From IMG/VR virus record IMGVR_UViG_3300011114_000518, positions 1 to 45,132 of that record: a stretch of DNA of 45,132 bases, one strand, 5' to 3'. The DNA is from a virus. Of this stretch, positions 7,895-15,692 are shown one piece after another. Position 1 is the stretch's first letter, and each line of letters begins with the position of its first letter. Made by a program: the position numbers and the translations under genes. The notes under the pieces are model-generated. The model was not told the origin of the DNA. It saw nothing but the letters and a program-made list of their open reading frames with translations, and ran no database searches.

Positions 7895-8120
7895 CGAACA
7901 GAAGCTGTTACAATTGTTGATAGCCAAAGGAGGCAAACCATTTTCGTTCTATGTGAACGGATGGATTATGTACCAGCGTGATTACTTTGATGAATCACTT
8001 TTGAATTACTGGGTAATGAAGCATTGGATGTGGACAGCAAGAGCAAGATACAAGTTGTATGAGGTAAAAGATTTTCAGTATCTTGTGATGAATATAGAGT
8101 TAACTTTTTCAGCAAACTAA
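7887..8120 (+). CDS. Hypothetical 77-aa protein in glycosyltransferase block
   Basis: The start at 7887 (MNDEQKLLQLLIAKGGKPF) is preferred over an upstream in-frame ATG at 7842 because it gives the usual short overlap with the preceding stop. The protein is rich in aromatic residues (YVNGWIMYQRDYF, YWVMKHWMWTARARYKLYE). No domain recognised. It sits between two glycosyltransferases, so it may belong to the same decoration pathway. Confidence 0.6.
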   Translation: MNDEQKLLQLLIAKGGKPFSFYVNGWIMYQRDYFDESLLNYWVMKHWMWTARARYKLYEVKDFQYLVMNIELTFSAN

Positions 8121-8124
8121 AATT

Positions 8125-8820
8125 ATGAAGACAGTAATTTTCAATCAGTTCTTTGGTCTTGGAGATATATTATTTCTAATGCCATTAGCATACCAGTACA
8201 GAGCATTGGGATATGATGTTATCTTTCCTATCGCTGGTAAGTATCTTGAAATCCAAAAACATTTCCCCGAAATACTTTTCATTGAAAAGAAGTTTCTTGA
8301 CATTGACTACGATAACAAAACCATTCACGAACAGGATGGCGCTACTGTTATTCCTTTTCGGTGGAGTAACCAGTTCATGCAAGTTCCTTACCGCTGGGTA
8401 ATGAGAGCGAAATATGATATGGTGGAAGCAGACTTCAATGATTGGCGCAAGCTGGAATGGAAGCGTGATGTAGAAGCTGAAACCAGTTTGATGAAGCGGC
8501 TGGGGATAAAGAAGGGAGATAGATATTGCGTTGCGAACTCGGTGTATGCTGGGATTGGCGGCGGCGGTAAAGCGATTGTGTTGAAGCCGCAAGTTGATAT
8601 GACCATTGTTTGGATGGACAAGATTGAGGGTGTTACATTACTTGACTGGACAATGGTACTGGAGAACGCAACGGAGATACATACCGTTCACACCGCTGTA
8701 CAATACATGCTTGAAGTAATGAAGCTGAAATGCGTTCCACATATCTACAAGCGCTTACCGCAAGAACCGTTTCATACATACTACGATTATCTATTCAAGC
8801 AACCATACTTCTATGAGTAA
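8125..8820 (+). CDS. GT-B-like glycosyltransferase (GT9/heptosyltransferase-like)
   Basis: 231 aa. The N-terminus (VIFNQFFGLGDILFLMPLAYQYRALGYDVIF) resembles the first strand-loop-helix of GT-B transferases of the heptosyltransferase type, where a glycine-rich GDxL loop follows the first strand. The C-terminal half has VLENATEIHTVHTAVQYML, which could be the donor-binding lobe. It is shorter than typical GT9 enzymes (over 300 aa), so it may be a compact variant. The neighbourhood of other glycosyltransferases supports the call; the 3' end overlaps the next gene by 8 nt. Confidence 0.5.
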   Translation: MKTVIFNQFFGLGDILFLMPLAYQYRALGYDVIFPIAGKYLEIQKHFPEILFIEKKFLDIDYDNKTIHEQDGATVIPFRWSNQFMQVPYRWVMRAKYDMVEADFNDWRKLEWKRDVEAETSLMKRLGIKKGDRYCVANSVYAGIGGGGKAIVLKPQVDMTIVWMDKIEGVTLLDWTMVLENATEIHTVHTAVQYMLEVMKLKCVPHIYKRLPQEPFHTYYDYLFKQPYFYE

Positions 8821-9514
8821 GGTTATCGCCACAATAGCAAGCCAACAAGCAAGGCAACAGGGATTACGCAATGTGATAAAAGCTATTGCGCCACAAGTAG
8901 ATGAACTCCATGTGTACTTGAATGACTTTGAAGCTGGTTATCCGTTCCATGAGTTATTCCACCGCAAAGTGATTTTGCATTATGCTGAATATGGTGACCT
9001 TGCCGATAACGGTAAATTCATTCTTGAACCAGCCAACTACAAGGATGCGTTCATGTTTATGCTTGATACCGATATTCATTATCCAACTGATTATGTGAGC
9101 AAAACTATTTCTCTCTATAAAGAGGTTGGATTATCAACTGCGGTAAGTTATCATGGAGCATTGATTAAGCAACCACACAACAGCTATTACAGAGATAGAG
9201 AGGTGTTTCCTCACAACCACACCCAGCCGTTTCCTCGCTCGGTGCATATCATAGGAACTGGGTGTATGTGTGTACATACCAGCGCTATCAACTACAAGCT
9301 GACGGACTGGTTACAAGCGCCAAAGTACATGAGCGACATTGTGTTCAGCGCTATGTGTAACGAAGCACCAGTACGAAGATATGTGTTGCCGCATTTGGGG
9401 ATATGGTTATCACAAGATGTTAAGCTGGCAAGACTGGATTCAATAATGTTGAACCATAAAAGAGAGGACACACAACAAACTGGTTATGTGAATAAAATAC
9501 ATTGGTGGAATTAA
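8813..9514 (+). CDS. GT-A glycosyltransferase
   Basis: 233 aa with a GT-A pattern: VIATIASQQARQQGLRNVIKAIAPQVDELHVYLND at the start and the metal-binding motif LDTD (84-87) in the middle, followed by an IIGTGCMCVHTSA segment typical of the acceptor side. No membrane helix. It is the last gene of the methyltransferase/glycosyltransferase block. A degenerate palindromic repeat (8964-8978) is embedded in it. Confidence 0.65.
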   Translation: MSKVIATIASQQARQQGLRNVIKAIAPQVDELHVYLNDFEAGYPFHELFHRKVILHYAEYGDLADNGKFILEPANYKDAFMFMLDTDIHYPTDYVSKTISLYKEVGLSTAVSYHGALIKQPHNSYYRDREVFPHNHTQPFPRSVHIIGTGCMCVHTSAINYKLTDWLQAPKYMSDIVFSAMCNEAPVRRYVLPHLGIWLSQDVKLARLDSIMLNHKREDTQQTGYVNKIHWWN

Positions 9515-9538
9515 TATTTGAATGTTACATTAGCAACC

Positions 9539-9622
9539 ATGAAAAAGATTTTCACACCAACACCAATGCCTTCTCCGCATCCAAGTCCGATGCCAGTAGG
9601 CAAACCATGCGGAACTTGTTAA
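9539..9622 (+). CDS. Possible 27-aa Pro-rich peptide
   Basis: A small ORF in the gap between the last glycosyltransferase and the holin-like gene encodes MKKIFTPTPMPSPHPSP followed by MPVGKPCGTC. The Pro-rich middle and terminal CGTC are unusual for random sequence, and the ATG lies 25 nt after the previous stop. No family recognised; expression is uncertain. Confidence 0.35.
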   Translation: MKKIFTPTPMPSPHPSPMPVGKPCGTC

Positions 9623-9652
9623 CCATTTTTCAAACCATAAAATCAAAACACA

Positions 9653-9946
9653 ATGCCAAAAGTTGTAACAAACAAATTCTTTTCAAAGTTGTTCGGTAAG
9701 AATGAAGTAACACCGACACAAGCGCCACAAGAATCAAAGGGATTGCTTGCTTCAAAAACTATCTGGGGATTAATCTTGATGGTTGTATCAATGATAGCTT
9801 CAATCATTGGACTGGATTTGAAACCAGTAATTGAAGCCGCTATGAACGCACACACCGTTGAAGCGTGGTTCACCGTTCTTTCAATGGTAGCTGGTATTGT
9901 ACTGAACTATTACGGAAGAAAGAATGCCAAAGGAGGATTGAAATGA
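9653..9946 (+). CDS. Holin-like two-span membrane protein
   Basis: 97 aa. A polar N-terminus (about 30 residues) precedes two predicted membrane helices, about 37-56 (TIWGLILMVVSMIASIIGLD) and about 71-91 (AWFTVLSMVAGIVLNYYG), ending in a basic tail RKNAKGGLK. Size and layout fit phage holins. It sits just before the tail genes, far from the endolysin at 39584. An unrelated small membrane protein is possible. Confidence 0.5.
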   Translation: MPKVVTNKFFSKLFGKNEVTPTQAPQESKGLLASKTIWGLILMVVSMIASIIGLDLKPVIEAAMNAHTVEAWFTVLSMVAGIVLNYYGRKNAKGGLK

Positions 9947-9974
9947 TTTACCAGTTAGCAATAAGAATTTATTT

Positions 9975-10529
9975 ATGCTTAATAGCATTGTGAAGATTTT
10001 CAGTAAGAAGAAAGGTCTTGATAAAGTTGACAACTCAACTAATCAAGACCTTGAACTTTTTAAGAAGGACAAGATGGGCAACCGCTTCTACAAGTGGAAA
10101 GAAGGTAGGGTAATGCCCGGAACTCGATACCTTGTTGCGATGGTTCGTGTTGAAGAAGCGAACATGGGTGTTGATGCTCAATCGCTGGTTAATCATTTGA
10201 ATGTATCGCTTGAAAACTTCAACAAGCATAATTACGCAGAAGCGGTATCAGTAATAACCAAATTGCGGAACAGAGTGGCAACCGCTGACCCACAAGCCGC
10301 ATATCTATCATTGGCAAGTTGCTATGTGCTGATGAATGACGAAGACCCGAAGAACTATGATATGGTAACAGCGAGAAAGAAGATAAAGATTTGGAGAAGC
10401 GATTCAGAGCTTCAATCTTTTTTTTTGACTTTTGCTTATCAACTCATAAAGAACTTACAACCTACCTCAAAAGGGCGTACCCAAGATGCTTCAATGCAGA
10501 CAACAACAGCGACAACAAAAGAGAACTAA
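9975..10529 (+). CDS. Tail assembly chaperone, short form (gpG-like)
   Basis: 184 aa, directly upstream of the tape measure, the position of the lambda G/T pair. Sequence is mostly helical (YAEAVSVITKLRNRVATADPQAAYLSLASCYVLMNDED). An open frame in the -1 register (10391-10738) overlaps its end, and a run of nine T lies in the overlap (10418-10426). Slipping there would replace the C-terminal 34 residues by 104 others, giving a protein of about 254 aa. Homology is not recognisable; the call rests on position and the frameshift architecture. Confidence 0.65.
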   Translation: MLNSIVKIFSKKKGLDKVDNSTNQDLELFKKDKMGNRFYKWKEGRVMPGTRYLVAMVRVEEANMGVDAQSLVNHLNVSLENFNKHNYAEAVSVITKLRNRVATADPQAAYLSLASCYVLMNDEDPKNYDMVTARKKIKIWRSDSELQSFFLTFAYQLIKNLQPTSKGRTQDASMQTTTATTKEN

Positions 10530-10738
10530 TATTTGAGCCGAGAGAAATATTAAGGGAGAAAGCAGACAAGATAAACTTGATGCATTCGTTCATGACAAAC
10601 GGTTCACTTGTTGAGCGTGATTTGCTGGTATCATACAGTGTTGACCACTACTTCGCAGAGGTTGATAGCTGGTTACTGAAACAGGAAGTAATTGAAGAAC
10701 AAAGGGAAAAGAACAAAGCGACTTTGCCCACAGATTAA
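10391..10738 (+). CDS. Tail assembly chaperone extension (gpT-like, -1 frame)
   Basis: This frame is open from before the T-run to 10738. It is probably not translated from its own ATG at 10391, which lies deep inside the upstream gene and lacks the A-rich leader seen elsewhere. It would be expressed by -1 slippage from the 9975 frame, joining around 10424. The extension is charged and helical (DKINLMHSFMTNGSLVERDLLVSYSVDHYFAEVDSWLLKQ). It ends 9 nt before the tape measure start, as usual for the T half of G/T pairs. Confidence 0.6.
   Translation: MEKRFRASIFFFDFCLSTHKELTTYLKRAYPRCFNADNNSDNKRELIFEPREILREKADKINLMHSFMTNGSLVERDLLVSYSVDHYFAEVDSWLLKQEVIEEQREKNKATLPTD
10418..10426 (+). promoter_or_regulatory. 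Probable -1 ribosomal frameshift site
   Basis: Nine consecutive T. In the 9975 frame the codons read TCT TTT TTT TTG, so the heptamer T TTT TTT (10418-10424) fits X-XXX-XXX slippery sites. The -1 frame continues open to 10738. It matches the conserved frameshift between tail chaperone genes and the tape measure in long-tailed phages. Confidence 0.6.
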
Positions 10739-10747
10739 ACAAACAAC

Positions 10748-13700
10748 ATGGCAGACGAAGCACCAAAGGTTATTCTTGAAACTGGAATTGATTTCAGCGG
10801 CTTAGAAGCAGATGCTTCAAAGTGGAAACTCAAAATAGGAAAGCTGTATGAAGAATCCGCAAAGCTGGGTAAGAGTGAGAAGCAACGGTTCAAAGATTCG
10901 TTGCAACCGCTTGACCAGTTAATCTTGAAGCAACAACGGCTTCAATCACTACTTGAAAAGAGCGCTGGTACAACACAGTTCAATAAGCTGAAAGGAGCAT
11001 TGTCTGATGTCAACAAAGAGTTGGCTAATGTTACAGCAAGTACACAGAAGACCGTTACAACTACCAAAGGGTTGTTCAGTAATTTAACTGGACACATTAC
11101 CAAAGAAATGAAACTTGCTGGTGCGGCTATTGCTGGTGCGTTTGCTTTGAATGAATTGAAAAGTTTTGCTAAAGAGAGTGTAATGGCTTTCGCTGACCAA
11201 GAAAAGCAACTGGTGTTATTGAATAACCAAGTTGTAAAGATTGGTGGAGAGGGTGCTGATGCGTTTGAGAAACTAAAAAATCAAGCGGAAGAATTACAGA
11301 AGCAAGGTTTCATATCAGATGATGAGGTAGAGAAGGTTCAAATCTTTCTTTCACAATTCGGATTGGGTGCTGACCAGATACAGGAAGCGATTCCAAAGAT
11401 ACTTGACTTTGCCGCCGCTACTGGGCAATCGTTAGATGAAGCCGCTAACAGCGTGGTGCAGGGAACGAATGGAATGGGAAGGGCGCTTAAGAAGTATGGA
11501 TTGGATGTTGAGGATAGTGGTGACAAGACCACAAACTTGAATAACATTCTCACCCAGCTTGGAAGCAAGTTCAAGGGTTCAGCATTGGAGGTATCTGAAA
11601 CCACATTGGGAGGATTCAAAAAGTTATCGCTTGCTTTTGGTGAGTTCCAAGAAACGGTTGGCGGCTTGCTTGCTCCAGTAGCTTCATTTGTAGCGAATGG
11701 ATTATCAAAACTTACAAATGGAATTACTGAATTGATTTCACCGTCAAAGAGCGCCGTTGATGCCTTTACCCAGCAGAGAGATAAGGTTGTGGAGTTAACT
11801 ACCAAGATGCCGAACTTGTTAACGGAGTATGACAAACTTTCAAGCCAGACTTCACTCAACAAGGATGAACAACAGAAGCTGAATGACACCATTGATAAGA
11901 TAATAGAACTTGTTCCGCAAGCTGGGGAAAAGTTTGATGATTATGGTAAAGCTATTTCTATCAACAAGCAAGTGATACAAGACTACATTCAGTCACAAAA
12001 GGATTTACAAAACTTCTTAGCGATAGATGCTATTGCGGAAGCGAATAATAAATTGAAGGAGTTGAAACAAACTCAAAAAGAGTTACAGGAAGGAGCAAGT
12101 AAATTTTCGGGTGTTACCATTTCATTACAATCACTGGAAACTGGTGTAACAGAATCAAGAAGGTTACTGAACCTTGCTAAGAGTGACATTGCCGCTTACA
12201 AGAAGGAGTTGAGGATTCCGGACTTTGAAAATCTATCGCAACAGAAAGCTATTCTACAACAGGAGAAAGCATTGAATGCGGCAGAAACGGCGCTTGCTGA
12301 ACGGAAGCAGAAGATAGCTGGGTTGAACTCATTAATCAAAGGTGGAGAAGACCAGATATTGAATTTGAAGGGAGAGCAAACCGAAGAACAAAAGAAGCTG
12401 AACACCCAGCTTCAAGAACAAGTTGGAATACTGGTTCTTGCGCAACAGAAACTTACCGCTTTACAGGATGCGCAAAAGAGCGCACAAACTGAAGACGAAG
12501 TGAAATCAATTCAAGTAAAGATTGAAGCGCAACAGAAGTATATTGATAGCTTGACAAAAGTAAAAGATGCGCAAGATGTACTGGTAAAAGGGAGCATGGC
12601 ATTCTATCAGAAAGCGGTTTCTGATATTACTGAAAAGCTGGGCAAAGTGAATTTGCGTTCTGATACAGCAAAGAAGTTGGCTGGGGAATTAACCATTGCC
12701 CAAGACCAGTTGAATCATGCTACTGATATTTACAAAGACTTGCTTGGTGAGATAGCGGCGGTACAACCCGAAGAAATATATCATCCAGAGTTCTTACAGG
12801 CGGCGCTTGATAAAGTAAACATTGCCGCTGACCAACAAGTTATCGCATTACAGGAAAGATTGAAGCAAGGGGAAATCAGTTATGAAGAATACCAGTTTCA
12901 ACTTGACTTACTGAATACAGCGCATGAGAACGCAAGGTTGCAAACGCAAATTGATTTTCAGAAACAGTATGTTGAAGAATTGAAATTAGCGAACAAACCA
13001 ATTCTTGAAGAACAGGCAAAGCTGGTAGAACTTGAACGGCAACTTGGAGAAAAGAAAATAACGGATGCACATGACCTTGCTGAAAAGGTAAAGGAGATAT
13101 TCAAAGGAGTAGCGCAAGCGGAAAAAGATGCTTCTGATGAAGGGGCGAAGGAGTGGCAAAAGAATTTACTATCTATTGCTGATACCGCTGAAACGGTGGT
13201 GAACCAGCTTGTACAAGGGATTCAAGCTATCACAGATGCTTTGATTCAACAACAAGACCTTCAAATCCACAGGCAAGAACGCAGAGTTGAAGAAGCAATG
13301 AAGATTGCTGAAAAGGGAAATGCTGAACTGTTACAGAGAGAGCAAGAACGATTAGATGAATCACACCGCAAGCAAGCGGCTTATGTACGCACCCAGCAAG
13401 CGCTCAACATTGTGTTAGCGGCTTCCAACATGGTGGTTGCTATCAGTAAAGCGGTTGCGGAAGGTGGAGGGATTGGTTCTATTGTAACGGTTGCGGCGGC
13501 TATTGCTTCATTTGCTGGAGGATTGTTGGCGGCACGAACAGCGATACAATCATCACAAGAAGGTTTCTTTGTCGGAGGTTATACTGGTGACGGAAATCCA
13601 AAGGAGAGGAGCAACCAGTTAGGAAGCAAACCATACACCTATCATAAAGGAGAGTTTGTATTTGACCACGAAGACACCGCCGCTTATCGTGAAGCATTTG

Positions 13701-13987
13701 AAGCGATACACAACGGAGATATTGATTTGAATAAGACATTGCAGAAAGCAAAAGCATTTGATGAACTGAACTACGGATTGAATCATGAAGCGATAGGGCG
13801 CATGGTTGTTGTTAACGCAGGGGGAAACGGTGTCGAAATGAGGGCAACGAATGAAAAGCTGGACAGACTGATTGAAGCTGTTGGTTCGCAAGAAAGGTTT
13901 CTTGTAACATTGCGTGGACAGGACATTTATATGTTAACCCAAAAGTTTGAAGGAGCATCATCATTGAAGAAGAAGTTGGCAAAGTAG
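10748..13987 (+). CDS. Tail tape measure protein
   Basis: 1079 aa, the longest gene. The sequence is dominated by Gln/Lys/Glu-rich coiled coil (for example ELKQTQKELQEGASK, QEQVGILVLAQQKLTALQDAQK). There are two hydrophobic stretches, near residues 118-130 (LAGAAIAGAFALNEL) and about 900-925 (GSIVTVAAAIASFAGGLLAA), as tape measures often have. The family rule of about 0.15 nm per residue would give a tail near 160 nm. It follows the frameshifted chaperone pair. Palindromic repeats lie inside (core 12644) and at its stop codon (13981-13991). Start has the AACAACATGG leader. Confidence 0.88.
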   Translation: MADEAPKVILETGIDFSGLEADASKWKLKIGKLYEESAKLGKSEKQRFKDSLQPLDQLILKQQRLQSLLEKSAGTTQFNKLKGALSDVNKELANVTASTQKTVTTTKGLFSNLTGHITKEMKLAGAAIAGAFALNELKSFAKESVMAFADQEKQLVLLNNQVVKIGGEGADAFEKLKNQAEELQKQGFISDDEVEKVQIFLSQFGLGADQIQEAIPKILDFAAATGQSLDEAANSVVQGTNGMGRALKKYGLDVEDSGDKTTNLNNILTQLGSKFKGSALEVSETTLGGFKKLSLAFGEFQETVGGLLAPVASFVANGLSKLTNGITELISPSKSAVDAFTQQRDKVVELTTKMPNLLTEYDKLSSQTSLNKDEQQKLNDTIDKIIELVPQAGEKFDDYGKAISINKQVIQDYIQSQKDLQNFLAIDAIAEANNKLKELKQTQKELQEGASKFSGVTISLQSLETGVTESRRLLNLAKSDIAAYKKELRIPDFENLSQQKAILQQEKALNAAETALAERKQKIAGLNSLIKGGEDQILNLKGEQTEEQKKLNTQLQEQVGILVLAQQKLTALQDAQKSAQTEDEVKSIQVKIEAQQKYIDSLTKVKDAQDVLVKGSMAFYQKAVSDITEKLGKVNLRSDTAKKLAGELTIAQDQLNHATDIYKDLLGEIAAVQPEEIYHPEFLQAALDKVNIAADQQVIALQERLKQGEISYEEYQFQLDLLNTAHENARLQTQIDFQKQYVEELKLANKPILEEQAKLVELERQLGEKKITDAHDLAEKVKEIFKGVAQAEKDASDEGAKEWQKNLLSIADTAETVVNQLVQGIQAITDALIQQQDLQIHRQERRVEEAMKIAEKGNAELLQREQERLDESHRKQAAYVRTQQALNIVLAASNMVVAISKAVAEGGGIGSIVTVAAAIASFAGGLLAARTAIQSSQEGFFVGGYTGDGNPKERSNQLGSKPYTYHKGEFVFDHEDTAAYREAFEAIHNGDIDLNKTLQKAKAFDELNYGLNHEAIGRMVVVNAGGNGVEMRATNEKLDRLIEAVGSQERFLVTLRGQDIYMLTQKFEGASSLKKKLAK

Positions 13988-13997
13988 CTTTGTACAA

Positions 13998-15689
13998 ATG
14001 AAACTATACATCAACAGTAACTTAATTTCAAGTGGAGAAATCAGCGGCTTAGATTCCTTACAATGGTCTATGAGCGAAACTGGTGAGGGATTAGAACGCA
14101 AGGTATCGGGAGATATTGAATTGACTGGAGCGGCTTTTGATTTTATTAAAGCACAAATCATTGATAACCCAGCCGGATTGAATGTTACATTGGAAGTAAA
14201 GGTTGTTGAAGATTGTTGTGACTTTGCTGTACTGGGTGTTATCACCGCAGAGGGAATAAGGTGGTGCGCTGGGGAATGTAAAGTGAATGTTACAATCACC
14301 GAGAAAGCTGACCAGCTAAATTGTTTCAAGTCAACATGGATTGCAGACGATTATCCGCAAACATTTTACGCACCCAGCTTTCAGAGTTACCCAGACCACC
14401 CCAAAGTTCCTTACTGTATTGAGTTAAGACCAAACTTCTTACAAGACCTTTTGTTTATACTGGGGATGATGATGAACTTTCAACACTACATGATGATTCC
14501 CATTATTGCAATCATATCGGTGTTGACACAAGCGGTTTGCTGGGTAATGAATATCTTAGGAGGTAATTGTCCAGATGAGTTGGCTGATGGTATCTTAGAT
14601 GATTATGCGGCTTCATTAGAGGTGTTGAATAAGGCAATAGCAGGGTGTGGAAGAAAGCACCCCAGTCCTCATGTTCGTGATTACATTACCAATGCTTGCC
14701 GCAAATGTGGAATATCATTTGACAGTTCAATCTTTGAACCCACAAGTCCTTATTACCATTTGATGATGTTGTATGCACCAGCGAAGAAGGGATATTTTGA
14801 AGGGGTTGATGTGACGAAGAATTACATAGTTGACAATGCTCCTTACTGGACATTAGAAGATTTGATGAACAACCTTTCCCCAGTATTCAATGCGAAGTAT
14901 AGATTAAAGAATAGTGTGTTGCGATTTGAACGGAAAGATATTTTGACTGGAACGGTTATCTATGATTTTACTGGTGCGGATAAAGACAAACTGGTTAGTG
15001 CGATATGCTACAAGTGGAATGGAAAGCGCAGACCAGCTTTTTCATCTTTTGAATATCAATCAGATGCCGTTGATTATGTTGGCAATGAAGCAAGACACCG
15101 CTACAATGACATTGTTGATTACAACAACCCAGTTAACCCAGCGTACAGCGGTCAACGCAAAGTCACTTTCATGTTTGGTACTTCTCGCTTCCGCAATGAT
15201 GGAATTGAAAGAGATGTGTTGTCGGCTTATGACCATAATATTTTCTTCGGATATATTATTCGTCAGTTTGAGAATGTACTTGTGATGGCGCAGTCAACTA
15301 CCTACTTGCCGAAGCTATTGATTCGGGATGCTGGTGACCCAATCTATAATGCCCGAACACCAGTCTATCCAACACCCAGCGGCTTTGATGTTCAGAATCC
15401 AAACGAAGATGCGCCGCCTCCACAAGTATATAATTATCCAATGATGGTGGATGCTGTACTCAATCCCACAGCAACAAACCTATATGAGTTCCATAAGATT
15501 GACGATAGCAACCTTTTGTTGACAAAGAACTACACATTTGAATTACAGATGAAGTATTCTTGTGGAGAGTTGGCTATGCTGGATGATCTGATTGGAAGCG
15601 CTGTTGTTACTGACATTGGAACTGGGGAGATACAAGGATGGACAATTCATTTTGATACTGGTACAATCACATTAACAGGAACTGTTTAA
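13998..15689 (+). CDS. Tail-tip/distal tail protein, probable
   Basis: 563 aa, first gene after the tape measure, where distal tail or baseplate hub proteins are encoded. The N-terminus (MKLYINSNLISSGEISGLDSLQWSMSETGEGLERKVSGDIELTGAAFDFI) is beta-rich and resembles the start of tail hub proteins in Bacteroidota phages, as far as I can judge by eye. It contains several Cys pairs (DCCDF, CAGEC, CRKCG) and a hydrophobic segment around 155-190. Enzymatic motifs are not evident. Structural role inferred from context. Confidence 0.55.
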   Translation: MKLYINSNLISSGEISGLDSLQWSMSETGEGLERKVSGDIELTGAAFDFIKAQIIDNPAGLNVTLEVKVVEDCCDFAVLGVITAEGIRWCAGECKVNVTITEKADQLNCFKSTWIADDYPQTFYAPSFQSYPDHPKVPYCIELRPNFLQDLLFILGMMMNFQHYMMIPIIAIISVLTQAVCWVMNILGGNCPDELADGILDDYAASLEVLNKAIAGCGRKHPSPHVRDYITNACRKCGISFDSSIFEPTSPYYHLMMLYAPAKKGYFEGVDVTKNYIVDNAPYWTLEDLMNNLSPVFNAKYRLKNSVLRFERKDILTGTVIYDFTGADKDKLVSAICYKWNGKRRPAFSSFEYQSDAVDYVGNEARHRYNDIVDYNNPVNPAYSGQRKVTFMFGTSRFRNDGIERDVLSAYDHNIFFGYIIRQFENVLVMAQSTTYLPKLLIRDAGDPIYNARTPVYPTPSGFDVQNPNEDAPPPQVYNYPMMVDAVLNPTATNLYEFHKIDDSNLLLTKNYTFELQMKYSCGELAMLDDLIGSAVVTDIGTGEIQGWTIHFDTGTITLTGTV

Positions 15690-15692
15690 CAC

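Noticed and set aside
10391-10738. Independent gene starting at the ATG 10391
   Set aside because: The ATG is inside the upstream gene without a leader, and the T9 run in the overlap points to frameshift expression.
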